Translations under genes and position numbers: made by a program
Notes under the pieces: generated by a model
Database searches by the model: none
What the model was told of the DNA's origin: nothing
What the model saw: only the letters and a program-made list of their open reading frames with translations
In this document: positions 46,382 through 56,877 of the stretch, piece by piece
How positions within the stretch are numbered: position 1 is the stretch's first letter
Layout of the letters: every line of letters begins with the position of its first letter
DNA from: Siphonodentalium dalli
Taxonomy: Eukaryota; Mollusca; Scaphopoda; Gadilida; Siphonodentaliidae
DNA length: 64,000 bases
Direction of reading: 5' to 3'
Assembly (NCBI GenBank): GCA_032622095.1
Contig: CP136067.1
Coordinates: forward strand, 196,752,052-196,816,051

Positions 46382-46781
46382 TTAACCCTTTACCCAACAG
46401 AAGGGCCCTGTGCCAATGCATTCTCTTATATATGCGAGTCGACCATAGGTCGCCTCGCATATATAAGAGAATGCATTGGCTTAACACATTACAAATTATA
46501 AAATTGTTAAAGAATGTAAGAAAAAATGGTTAAAAGTGTTAAAAAAAGTTTTTTTTTAGGCCAATGCATTCTCTTATATATGCGAGGCGACCTATGGTCG
46601 ACTCGCATATATAAGAGAATGCATTGGCACAGGGCATAACTGAAACTATCAGAATGTGGTCAATGAGCCGGTTCCAATGATATCCATATTTGTATGGTTT
46701 TATTGAGACAGACCCAAGATAATTTAGGCTGTTGCAGCTTTATTTGGCCGGTTTTGGCCGGTTTGTTGGGTAAAGGGTTAA
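46382..46781. mobile_element. piggyBac-type MITE, copy 3
   Basis: TTAA at 46382-46385 and 46778-46781; element 392 bp; ends CCCTTTACCCAACAGAAGGG and CCGGTTTGTTGGGTAAAGGG. Palindromic cassettes at 46412-46480 and 46560-46628. Same orientation as copy 1. Confidence 0.9.
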
Positions 46782-47019
46782 AGAGAATGGTCAACTTTAT
46801 TTGCATTATAGCATTGACATTATGTTTAAACTTGGGACTGTCAGAATATCAAAATACATCCATACGTCAGTTCTGTGGCTTTTGCCATGTGTCATGTGTC
46901 ACTAAGTTCATCACCCTTGACTATATCGAAATACCTGATAGCAATGTTATGACAGCATCATGCCAGAACCGTTCGCTTCTAAATATCAATATATAATTAA
47001 TTGTTTAATTAATATATTG

Positions 47020-47960
47020 CGCAGGTATACCTGCGGGCACATGCATTCGCCATGCCCATGCATTCATGACCAACGTTCGCCTGCACGAGAGGGCACCATG
47101 CAGCATTTGATCGCAGTTCTTGTATCCTTAATTCCTCTGTACCGTTTAACGTTTGGGTTCGAACTTCGGAGACACTTTTTTTTTTACTAAATTTCCTAAT
47201 GATCGTCGTTCTGTTACACAACCGCATATAATATCGATTATCGATTATCGCAGGGAATCCCGCCGAGGTATCTCAGGCATCCCAATAACAGTTTAGGTCG
47301 GGATTTTGCGAATGCCTTCGCCATGTCCATGACCAACATTCTTACGAGAGGGATCCATGCACCACTTGGTTGCAGTTCTCAATTCAATTCAATTCGTTTA
47401 ATCTTGTCGACTCATACATAATACATAGGTATTAAGATAACATATAATACATTTATGAACATGGCTTACAAAATAAATATTCAAATGATATACATTATAA
47501 TATATGAACAGTATTTACAATATAAATGATATACCTGTTTGCCATAGGTGAATTCCGTTGACGCAATATACTATGGTGTCATATGATTGATAAACCCAAA
47601 GTGCATAGACAGCACCCTCAATTATGTTACCAGCGAGGGTAATATAAGTAAGAGTAGGTATCCACTCTGGTTAATTGGCTTGCGCATGTTATTTCTTGTT
47701 AGCGTCGTATGAATGCAGTGTCATTGTATCGTAATCTGCCCCTTTTAAGTGCATATGTACTTATAGCTATCGTAATGCGATAGTCGTTTTGGTTCAGAGA
47801 CCCTTTTTTATTATATTTCCTACAGTGGGGGACAGATTCCGGGGGGAATCGTCATTCTGTTACACCCAAACCCATAGAAGATTATCAAAGGGAATCAGTT
47901 TCGGGATATATCCGGCATTAATAACATTTTAAGTCGGAAGTGTGATCCCTCACTGGAAAT
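47020..47960 (+). repeat. Degenerate direct repeats, with a LINE tail inserted
   Basis: CGCCATG(C/T)CCATG...TGACCAAC, ACGAGAGGG and TGCAGTTCT occur at 47048-47120 and 47325-47380; a TTCCTA, TCGT(C/-)(G/A)TTCTGTTACAC and GGGAAT series occurs at 47190-47250 and 47816-47900. These are three rough copies of one unit. A minus-strand LINE 3' end with tail (AATTG)n (47381-47400) separates two of them. Confidence 0.5.
47385..47560 (-). mobile_element. LINE 3' end with (AATTG)n tail
   Basis: On the minus strand the sequence ends GACAAGATTAAACGAATTG followed by AATTG repeats, the usual look of a LINE 3' untranslated end with a short tandem tail. No coding part was recognised upstream. Confidence 0.5.
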
Positions 47961-48452
47961 TTTATGACCCTCCCCTACCGGGATTTTAGATTCGGGTTGT
48001 ATCCTTGTCAGAATTAAAAGATATCCCAACAAACAAACAAAAACAATGTACCCGATGAATTATCAACGAATTTTGTCATGGTTATATTTCATAGTTAATT
48101 CTAACAAAAATCTCGGAATATGCATTTAATTCCTCTGAAATTCCGACAGAAAGTTCAACTCGATTCCACCAATATTTCAATTCCAACCATGACTGACGGC
48201 ACACTGCGGTTTGGAGAAAAATAAGTTGTTTTTTTATTTTTTTTAAATATTCAAATTTAACCAAAACTAAATTAATTTAAATATTTTTTAGATTGAACTC
48301 CTTGTTCAATTTAACCAAAAACAATTAAAAACAATTTATTTTGTATTTTAAATCAGAATTTGAAAAACAAACTGACGTCGTTATAACATCCGCCGGTTGT
48401 ACCACGAGTCACCACAGGTCCAGGGGTCTGGGAGAAAAATTGCAAACAAACA

Positions 48453-48485
48453 GACAGGCGGAAAGACAGACAGACAGACAGATAG
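48453..48485. repeat. CAGA microsatellite
   Basis: Impure (GACA)n run inside otherwise unremarkable sequence (47961-48979). Confidence 0.85.
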
Positions 48486-48979
48486 ACCGATATAGATATC
48501 CTATACTCATATATATACATGTATATAGACAAGGAAATAGATCGTTAATCTGCCGAAATCTAACGACTGCGTTCGAGGGTTTCCGTATATATACATGTAT
48601 ACACATTCTGTACATAAGTTTGCGAACTGTTTGAGCTATTGAACAACGGTTCATATTATAACACAAATCGTGTAAAAATCAAAATCCGATAGTGCTAAGC
48701 ATTAGGACCACTTCCTCTACTCAATAAGTTGCTATTAAGCAGGTTGCGAACTACAACTTTCCAGTGAATATTCTACTATCGCAAAATGCGATAGAACCAT
48801 CACTCTGCCTAATGGTTGTTCCTTTGTTCCAGATGTTGTGGCCTGGTTAGTTCTTCGTAGCCTGTTCACACAGTGCAGTTTACTCGATACAACAAACGAC
48901 AGGACAATGGCAGTTCAAATCAAACTTGCGCATGAGTTGTTCATCACGATAATTCAAGTTTACCCTACCTATTACCAGT

Positions 48980-49204
48980 CACAATGATCACTATTTCAAT
49001 GAGTCTTTAGAGACTCTAATGGTCTGTCCCGCCTATATTGATATACGACGTCGATATCTGAAAACATTCCATTGTCACTGGCCAACTATACAGAAATTTG
49101 ATACACTAATGAAAAATGAATCTAGATTTTCATTGAATCGGTTAGCAAAATACTTATATCACAGCTGCTTTAGAAGAGATAAATTATTGTCCTCAATGAT
49201 TTAG
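48980..49204 (+). pseudogene. C-terminal fragment of a non-LTR retrotransposon RT
   Basis: The frame gives HNDHYFNESLETLMVCPAYI, then DIRRRYLKTFH and LNRLAKYLYHSCFRRDKLL before a stop. The H...CPAY.D.R pattern after a lost first cysteine pair, followed by an AKYLY..F.RR tail, is the standard end of many LINE RTs. The rest of the element is absent. It resembles the C-terminal end at 63.9 kb in layout. Confidence 0.7.
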
Positions 49205-49539
49205 TAAATTTCCAATTTAGAATTTAGAATTTGGAACTTAGATTAATATCTATATATATAGTTTGTTTGATGCAGGCGCGAGCCCCCTTTGAGTGATTCG
49301 GATTTTTTCCTGGTATTTCGGTCACATTATGAATACACTATAGTAATGACCCCATCTAGTTGGTGAAATTGCAGTGATTCGTGGATGCCGGAATAATCCT
49401 GAGTCACTCATGGGTCTGTTCGCGCTGGTACACGAGAAAATGTTACGCCCTCCATCCGCTAGGGACCTTAACTCAATTGAATTGTTTTTTGAAACTTTAA
49501 TATTTGTATATGCAATAAATGTATTGACTCCATTTAGAT

Positions 49540-50315
49540 GCAACTAGCTGGTGGACCCCGACTTCGTCGTGGGCTGGATCCCCTCTGCTTTTCGGCGAAT
49601 TGCGCGATTTGACCTTGAATTGACCTTTTTGAAGGTCAAGGTCAGGTCGGGGTCAAGATTTGACCCGTCCAAAACACTCCCCGGACAAAAGTACCGGACA
49701 AAAGTACCCGTCGAAATCCGTCATGTTTTACCCTATTTGACCTTGAATTGACCATTTTGAAGGTCAATGTCAGTTTGGGGTCACGATTTGACCCGTCCAA
49801 AACACTCATCGGACAAAAGTAACCCTAGGTATCAAATGTTGTCGAAATCCCGTCAAAATTCGCGATTTGACCTTGAATTGACAATTTTGAAGGTCAAGGT
49901 CAGGTTGGGGGTCACGATTTGACCCGTCCAAAACACTCGCCGGACAAAAGTAAACCCAGGTATCAAATTTCGTCCAAATCCGTCCGTTTTACTCGATTTG
50001 ACCTTGAATTGACCTTTTTGAAGGTCAAGGTCAGGTCGGGATAACGATTTGAACCGTCCAAAAGACTCCCCCGGACAAAAGTATCTCTAGGTATCAAATT
50101 TCGTCGAAATCCGTCCCGTTTTACCCGATTTGACCTTGAATTGACCTTTTTGAAGGTCAAAGTCAGGTTCGAGTCACGATTTGACCCGTCCAAACACTCC
50201 CTGGACAAAAGTAATCCTAGGTATCATATTTCGTCAAAATCCGTCTGGCAGTTTTCCCGGCCATAGCTAACAGCCAAACAGACAAACAGACAGAAGTCCC
50301 AAAATATATATTAGA
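49540..50315 (+). repeat. CAGA-tailed repeat element A with five 130-bp units
   Basis: Head ACTAGCTGGTGGACCCCGAC and TTCGTCGTGGGCTGGAT; then five units at 49611, 49739, 49869, 50000 and 50132, each TTGACCTTGAATTGACCTTT, TTGAAGGTCAAGGTCAGGT, CGATTTGACCCGTCCAAAACA, CGGACAAAAGTA, ATCAAATTTCGTCGAAATCC; then tail ACAGACAAACAGACAGA and AAAATATATATTAGA. The repeated AGGTCA/TGACCT words resemble nuclear receptor half-sites. No protein is encoded. Confidence 0.8.
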
Positions 50316-50670
50316 CTAGCCGATGAGCCCGACGTTGTCCGGGCTATTCAAAAACCAAATTTCGATAGCTCCACCCCGTTTCCGAGATCTCGTCTGCGCA
50401 TGCGCGAAGCTGGCGTCGCACGGATCCGGGGCAAGATACATTCACATAGCAAATTTCAAGTCGATAGCTCCACCCGTTTCCGAGATCTCGTCTGCGCATG
50501 CGCGAAGCGGGCGCCGCACGGGCTCGCCAATACGACAATGTCGACCGCCTGGTCAACTACACACACGTACCAAGTTTCGTCCCGATCGGTCGAGAATCGT
50601 AGATTTGTATAAATGACATACAGACAGACAGACATACAGACAGACAAACAGAGGTCTTCAAAATATATAT
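50316..50670 (+). repeat. CAGA-tailed repeat element B
   Basis: The head ACTAGCCGATGAGCCCGACG, TTGTCCGGGCT and the tail ACAGACAGACAGAC...CAGA, TCAAAATATATAT match element A directly upstream. The body is different: two copies of AATTTC(G/A)...ATAGCTCCACCC(C)GTTTCCGA with GATCTCGTCTGCGCATGCGC, then CAAGTTTCGTCCCGATCGGT. Likely a retroposed family with exchangeable bodies. Confidence 0.75.
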
Positions 50671-51378
50671 GAGATAAACTATTTGACTGTGACTTTGGAT
50701 GACTACCACATATTTGCCTCCAACAGCTACGTATTCATCATGGGCGATTTAGGATTCTCATATCGGAAATTCCCGTTGAGCAATCCGCCACCTGGTCATC
50801 ATCATTGATCTGTAGCATTCTCTACGTTGTTTTTTAGCAGGATAAACTCATTTTCTTCGACAACATCTGATAGCGAACCAAAACCGGGCGCTTTGGGTCG
50901 TACATAGACTATATACTAATGCACTAATACACTAATACGTATACCATAGTATTATCATACAATATGTATATCCTTATGAACGTCTACATACAAATGTACA
51001 GGTACACCCCCCCTCACTTATATTCACATTTATATACATGTACTACTTTCTTCTGTGTTTCCCCCCACATTTAATACATGTATGTATTTATATTATTCTT
51101 TCTTATGTAAATGAGGACAAGTGTACGATAGACGATGAGTTTATAATAAATTTAATTGAAAATGTAAACGTGTCGTAGAACCGATACGGGCGGTAAGACA
51201 AATACTCGCCCGATATAAAAACAAACAACATATACCGTGACATACATCACAAAATACCGTGACGTACATCACGAGGAAAGTGTGTTTCCCGCGCTCTACG
51301 TTAGTCGTTTGAACGGGAACTTATAGTTCGCTGCCTGCTATTAGCCAGGTTCAACCACACCACACATACGTGTAACTT
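50671..51378. other. Possible LINE 3' untranslated remnant; otherwise featureless
   Basis: AT-rich, with short poly-C runs near 51007 and 51062. ATGAGTTTATAATAAATTTAA at 51137 resembles the polyadenylated end of a LINE, but no coding part is attached. Confidence 0.4.
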
Positions 51379-51548
51379 GTAACGTGTGTTACTATGGTAT
51401 TGCTATGGATATGTAACGTGTGTTACTATGGTATTGCTATGGACATGTAACGTGTGTTACTATGGTATTGCTATGGATATGTAACGTGTGTTACTATGGT
51501 ATTGCTATGGATATGTAACGTGTGTTACTATGGTATTGCTATGGATAT
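51379..51548. repeat. 34-bp minisatellite, five copies
   Basis: AACGTGTGTTACTATGGTAT plus TGCTATGGATATGT, with one copy reading GGACATGT. Confidence 0.93.
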
Positions 51549-51845
51549 GCACTTGGAGGGAAAGGTCAGGTGACTGTACGGCGCCAAACAACTGCGACAA
51601 CTGGACTGGCTTCAATCAAGACAGGATCGCCCCATGCATGCATGCGGGTAAACATAACGTTGGTCGTGCATTCGTATTATAATATTCGATTATTCCTCTT
51701 TGATATATACAGGTTTCGTAAGCTACACGTTTGGCACAAAACCTCTAAAGAGATTGACCGTGTATACGTGTAGGCGGAATGGTCACGTGAGTTAGGCGAC
51801 GCGTTGTCAATGGTATATAACGCACATTACAAGTTACACCTACAC

Positions 51846-52140
51846 TGTTAAAAAATATTTCGTTATTTTACGGAACAAGGTTCCGGAAATATATTGCCGG
51901 AACAATGTTCCGTAATATTACGGACAACCGTAATAATACGGATACGTAATATTACGGCCAACCGTAAAAATTTTGACGGACAACAGTAAAAATACGGATA
52001 CGTAATATTACGGCCAACCGTAAAAATGTTCACGGACAACCGTAAAAATACGGATACGTAATATTACGGTTAACCGTAATTTTTTTTACGGACAACCGTA
52101 AAACTACGTATACGTAATATTACGGCCAACCGTAACAAAA
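51846..52140. repeat. MITE-like array of ~54-bp units with ACGTAATATTACGG
   Basis: Begins CACTGTTAAAAAATATTTCG. Four to five units of ACGGACAACCGTAAAAATAC, GGATACGTAATATTACGG, CCAACCGTAAAAAT follow, each strongly self-complementary. CACTGTNAAAA-type starts followed by TTACGGT arrays are known in animal MITEs; superfamily not assigned. Confidence 0.75.
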
Positions 52141-52409
52141 ATATATACGTGTGGCTAAACCTGGCTATTTCCACAGTCGAAGGGAATGAGGTATTAGTTT
52201 AGAGGCATCCAATCGTGTGGGACATCTTTGGGAACAAAGATCGATGGGAGTAGACGAGAAGATAAGAATAATATTGTTGATCGTCTTCTGGGGAGTTCTC
52301 AACTAAGAACTAATACACTTTCCTGAGAAAGTGACTTTCCTTAAGAATACACGGTCCACGATGAATCCCATGACAGTGCGCGACATCGACAGAATAGCAC
52401 AATTGATGT

Positions 52410-52590
52410 GATATGCTCACGTTAGAGAAACGCAGTAAGTTAGTGATGGTGTCGTTATGGCATGGTTAATTGGGCTGCCGGGGATAAGATGACAATTTGC
52501 TGAGTCCCCGGAGCAAATTATCCGATGGAAGCGGAACAGGGCTTTCAGCGAGTAATATACCTACCACCACTCTATTGAAATGCAAGGCAT
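52410..52590 (+). repeat. Direct repeat R5, copy 1
   Basis: AGTAAGTTAGTGATGGTGTC, GTTATGGCATGGTTAATTGG, CTGCCGGGGATAAGATGACA, TTTGCTG.GTCCCCGGAGCA are shared with 53158-53338 at about 90% identity over ~180 bp. Confidence 0.9.
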
Positions 52591-52597
52591 AATGAAA

Positions 52598-52672
52598 CTA
52601 TGCAGAGAGAGCGAGAGAGAGAGAGAGAGAGAGGAGAGCGAGAGAGAGAGAGAGAGAGAGAGCGAAAAAAAA

Positions 52673-52745
<73 letters not shown>
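52598..52745. repeat. GA microsatellite
   Basis: (GA)n with CG and A-rich interruptions, adjoining R5 copy 1 at its right end. The Arg/Glu frames across it are simple-sequence translations. Confidence 0.95.
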
Positions 52746-52747
<2 letters not shown>

Positions 52748-53157
52748 TTGGTTGCTGGTCACTGCATGCATTATATTTATCTATCAGATAACGGTATGTA
52801 CATGTAGTTGTCGAGCATCCGGACAGTTCGGATATGTGGATTTGTATTGTTTAAGCACACGATAGCTATAGCAATGTAATAATAATTTGATATGTGGATC
52901 GTGAATACTGTTTCCATTACCACCATAAGAACACATCGAGAGTATGCTATAATATATGAATGGTGTAGACAATGATAAGTCCATATGAGAGTATGTCTTA
53001 TATTATATAACAATATTGCACCATGCCACGCGTGTGTCAATTAGCGTTATAGAGTTGTGACGTTTTCAGCTATAGACGTGGGTAAGTTAGTTGTACCCGT
53101 TGTAATTGTAGAAATGAAATGGTCAATTGCAGCTGCTACATGTATTTATACTTTGTC

Positions 53158-53338
53158 CACATGCTCAAGTTAGAGAAGCGGAGTAAGTTAGTGATGGTGT
53201 CGTTATGGCATGGTTAATTGGACTGCCGGGGATAAGATGACAATTTGCTGTGTCCCCGGAGCAAATTATCCGAGGGAAGCGGGACAGGGCTTTCAGTGGG
53301 TAATATACCTATCTCCGCTCTATTGAAATTCAAGGCAA
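53158..53338 (+). repeat. Direct repeat R5, copy 2
   Basis: Second copy, 748 bp from the first. It lacks the GA tract. 53339-54080 has no feature except (TTG)n at 53846-53864. Confidence 0.9.
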
Positions 53339-54106
53339 GTAACTGTGTCGTTTTTCTCGCTAAGAATATATTCCCAAAGGTTATTGATTGTACGGTACTA
53401 ACGTCATTATAATGAAACTCTCACATCGGCTATAGGCGCCAGTAATCAAGTGGCCATTCTACATTTCTTTCCATTTGTATTCCAGGTCACGCCGTTCCGG
53501 GACCAACGGAAATACAGGATAAACGAGCGCGGACACGGAATGTTTACTGTCCGTTCGGGGAAATTGGGAATGTGTGTTCATATAGAATAATAAATCTCCG
53601 TCAGACGATGAATACCACTTCATCATGAAATGCACTAACCTGAATCACTTGCGAATTAAATACATACTGAAACACTATTGGGACACACCTTCTAAGATAA
53701 AGTTCTATGAACTCCTAACAAAATATTGTCGTTTGGAACTGAGACATTTGTGCTTGTACTTAAAATTAGCATTCAAATTCGGAAATCAATATCGGTAATA
53801 TAAAAGCTATTGCTGTTGTTTTAATGATATATAGCTATGATGACAATGTTGTTGTTGTTGTTGTTATTTTCGAATGAATTATCCATATAACATATATGAA
53901 CAAGATGAATAATTGACTAAATAGTGTTTGAAGGACTAACTCATATGTAAACATTAACGCAGACGACGTGATAACGACAGATATAATGATGATTATGCGA
54001 ATGATGGTGTTGATGGCGATGACAAATGATAAAGACTAAACGCATTCATACCGCCACTGTATATATGTATAATATTGCACTTAAAGGGGTACTGTACACT
54101 AAATCT

Positions 54107-55850
54107 AGAAAGACCACAACATGGATGCTAAACGAAAAACAAATTCACGAATCAGATTGTGTCACCCATCTCGGTATTCCTCTTGAAAAGAAAAATCTTT
54201 CAACACCCTAACCGAGAGCATCTGTAATAAAATCAGATCAACATATTTTATGCTTAGCAATGCTGGAATGTATGCTGGTGGATTAACCCCACTCAGCTCG
54301 AATACCTTGTATAACACAATCGTTCTGCCACGAGGACTTTATGGGTCCGAATTCTTATGCGGTATATCTGCCACGAACGCACACTCACTGGAAAAAATTC
54401 ATCGCTTTTGTTTAAAGCAAATTCAGGGAATCCCGTATAGAACAAGAACGGATGTTGTTCTAAGGCTTCTCGGAACTGCACCGATCTCATCAATTATAGA
54501 CAAAAGAAAACTAAGCCTCTTTGGTTGTCTCTGTAGAACAGATTCTGACAAAGCCTCAAAACAAATTTTTCTATATCGCACCGAGAGGCACATGAATGGG
54601 TACACAGCCATTCATTCCTCGTTCATTTCAGAATTAATTGCCATTCTAGATAAATATGATCTCATATCTCATTTATCGTCCTTTGTGGAAACGGGACACT
54701 TTCATTCGAAGGACACGTGGAAACAATTAGTGACTCGCAAAATATCATATGTTATCGAAGACTGGAAAACCCGTCTTGTCAGTGATAACTCCATGCTCAA
54801 CTTTGCAAATAATTATTCCTCTCTGAACATATCCCCACTCTGGTACGCATGTAGATAAATTCGAATTTCTGGAAGCATCAAAGTTGTTGGCAAAAGCAGT
54901 CTCACAGGAGGAGGGGGCGTGTCAACTTTGTGGCAAACCATATGACAATATAGTAGAACACGCAGTCCTCGATTGTTCGAGCATCAACGAAGCAAGAAAT
55001 GAAATATGGTTCAACCTTCTTCAACATTTTGACATACCTTGCTAAGTTGCTTCATTGAAATATAGATAAGTTGTGCACAATTGATCAACTAATGGTGTTT
55101 CTGTCTTGTATACCATTGCATGTTGTTGAGAAGATAAGTGACCTTAATTAATTTGTCCTGTTCACAACATGCAGTAGTGTTAAAATGTGGAAACTCTATC
55201 TTAAACGCCTTAAAGAAATTACAGATGCGAACACGTCACTTTTCAATATATAAACACCTACAGCCCTTCTCCACCCTTAACATGCGATCCCAAATATTGA
55301 TTGGATCTCACAAAGCCTTATATAAAGACCACAATGTTTATTGATCTACCACAATGAACGAGCAGCTTTAAATAATTATTGTGGACAAAACGTTAATCCG
55401 TGTATTCTAGTCAAAATGGTTAAACTGTCTCAAATTCTTATTGTATCTGACCATAATATTCATGTATGCTCATCTTTTCATGTCAATTGCCCGCCATGAC
55501 TCCATTTACACATGCGTGTGTGTTCGAGAGTATGCACGCATGTACTGCGAGCGAGTGTGTGAGTCTATGTACACGTGTGTATGTATATGTGGATGTATGC
55601 ATGTGCGTATGTATAGGTATGTATGGGTGTGTCTACAAGGGTGCGTGTATGTGAGTATTTGAGAGCGGTTGTGGTGTGTGTGTCTGTGTGTGTGTGTGTT
55701 ATTTATGCGTGGTGTACATGTATATACGTTTGATTTTCTTCGTGTTAAATGTCTGTAAATACTAATTATCATTGTATTGTGTTCCTGTTCATTATATGTA
55801 AGCTCTCTGTATTACGGAGGAAATAAAGGTTATATATATATATAAATAGC
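54107..55850 (+). pseudogene. 5'-truncated, frameshifted LINE 3' half
   Basis: The reading starts in the RT thumb: RKTTTWMLNEKQIHESDCVT followed by HLGIPLEKK (54110-54205). A frameshift leads to 54215-54858 with IVLPRGLYGSEF, SLEKIHRFCLKQIQGIPYRT and RKLSLFGCLCR. A second frameshift leads to 54860-55045 with CQLCGKPYDNIVEHAVLDCS, a C-x2-C...H-x4-C zinc knuckle. The catalytic YADD part is missing. A 3' untranslated region runs to ATTACGGAGGAAATAAAGGT and a (TA)n tail near 55845. The protein is clearly related to the fragment at 63182-64000, not to the CR1-like element at 24-27 kb. Confidence 0.8.
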
Positions 55851-55917
55851 ATGGTAATTATAATGAAAATGAATTTATGGCTGGAGTCATAAATTCATTT
55901 TCATTATAATTACCATG
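55850..55917. repeat. Perfect hairpin, 30-bp arms
   Basis: CATGGTAATTATAATGAAAA... and its exact inverse around GCTGGAGT. The centre motif TGGCTGGAGTCATAAAT also appears, inverted, in the palindrome at 62537-62573. Confidence 0.95.
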
Positions 55918-56414
55918 TTATTTGCATCGCTCATAGACCACACGAGTGTATTTTGCACTGATCCATTGCTCAAATTCATTCATTTGTTGCATAATTATAT
56001 TCTGTTGAGTATAAAATGAGATGGTCCCATAAATGGCCAGATTTAGTGTACAGTACCCCTTTAATTAACATGCACCTTGTACATACAACTCACACATCTC
56101 TTCGTAACATGTGAATCCATGTCTATAAAGAAAATAAAGCATAGCATGGACGTTCATTAAAGAGCCTGGTCGGCTGCCTCTGTTATAATGATAAGATACC
56201 GGCGTGTCCTGCGGAGTAAGCTGTCTCACTCTACATGACACATTCATAGAACTATTGAAGTACCATGTGACCAGACCTTTGTACGCAGTTCTCATTCTGT
56301 TCCCAATCGATTCGGTACCATTCAATGATCGGAGTGATGGGTTGGCCGAAAATGGCCGGGGGCATGGTATATTCCAATTTTCCATTTATGTAATGTTAAT
56401 CACAGCACCAAGCC

Positions 56415-56444
56415 CTTGTCAATAAATGTCATTATGTGAGCCAG
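56415..56444 (+). repeat. Direct repeat flanking the 5S-like sequence, left
   Basis: TTGTCAATAAATGTCATTAT GTGAGCCA, repeated at 56665-56696 with small changes. Confidence 0.75.
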
Positions 56445-56520
56445 ATTTATTTAGGGTTTTTTATTCAGTGAAAATGTTCCCGTCTTACTATTGTAGCGGT
56501 GTGAGTATAAGGCTCGAGAT

Positions 56521-56640
56521 GTCTGGATCTCTTGGTCACAGTCGTTAAATTCTTTGTCTGATCACCAACGTTAAGCAAGGTCGAGCTCGCTTAGTACTTG
56601 GATGGGTGATCGGCTTGGAATTCCGGGTGCTGCCAACTTT
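56521..56640 (+). pseudogene. 5S rRNA-like sequence (5S pseudogene or 5S-derived SINE head)
   Basis: About 120 bp collinear with animal 5S rRNA. The internal promoter region is well preserved: TTAAGCAAGGTCGAGCTCGC (A box region), TTAGTACTTGGATGGGTGAT and GGAATTCCGGGTGCTG (intermediate element and C box). The first ~40 nt are strongly diverged, so it is not a functional 5S gene. A single copy without spacer array is seen. Direct repeats flank it at 56415 and 56665. Confidence 0.75.
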
Positions 56641-56664
56641 CGGTGCGACTCCGCATTGGCCATT

Positions 56665-56696
56665 GTCAATGGATGTCATTTTTTATGTGAGCCAAA
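56665..56696 (+). repeat. Direct repeat flanking the 5S-like sequence, right
   Basis: TTGTCAATGGATGTCATTTT TTATGTGAGCCA, copy of 56415-56444. It is followed at 56700-56775 by two units of AAAACACTTCTTC(G/A)AATAT(T/C)TCCGTTATTT, the inverse of a motif inside the element at 43266-43761 and also found upstream of the U2-headed element at 34088-34117. Confidence 0.7.
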
Positions 56697-56806
56697 AAAC
56701 TCTCTTTAAAAACACTTCTTCGAATATTTCCGTTATTTCGTCAAAAACACTTCTTCAAATATCTCCGTTATTTAGTTAATAAAAATATTTTCTTATTTTA
56801 GGATCA

Positions 56807-56877
56807 CATATCAAAATAAGAGGATATGGTGATCCCCTTTTCATGGGATCACCATATCCTCTCATTTTGATATATGA
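56807..56877. repeat. Hairpin with ~30-bp arms
   Basis: CATATCAAAATAAGAGGATA, TGGTGATCCC inverted around CTTTTCAT with two mismatches. 56878-57593 has no recognised gene. Confidence 0.9.

Larger units (their letters stand above)
54081..56064. mobile_element. TIR element containing a LINE fragment
   Basis: Perfect 26-bp inverted ends at 54081-54106 (TTAAAGGGGTACTGTACACT AAATCT) and 56039-56064, with TTAA as the outermost four bases of each side. Inside: a 5'-truncated LINE (54107-~55850), a 68-bp perfect hairpin (55850-55917) and ~120 bp of unique sequence. A related end (GTAGAGTACCCCTTTAAAT) with a similar hairpin occurs at 62545-62728. The core MITE would be ~240 bp without the LINE. Confidence 0.75.

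Noticed and set aside
51846-52140. Integrated circular-virus origin (TAATATTAC)
   Set aside because: The word is palindromic and part of a minisatellite; no Rep-like frame lies nearby and the motif is not in a hairpin loop with unrelated stem sequence.
52580-52807. Arg/Glu-rich frames at 52.6 kb and 58.9-59.2 kb, and Ser/Leu frames opposite
   Set aside because: Simple (GA)n or (CT)n microsatellite translations.
56521-56640. Functional 5S rRNA gene
   Set aside because: The 5' third is too diverged to pair with the 3' end, no T-run terminator follows directly, and there is no tandem array.
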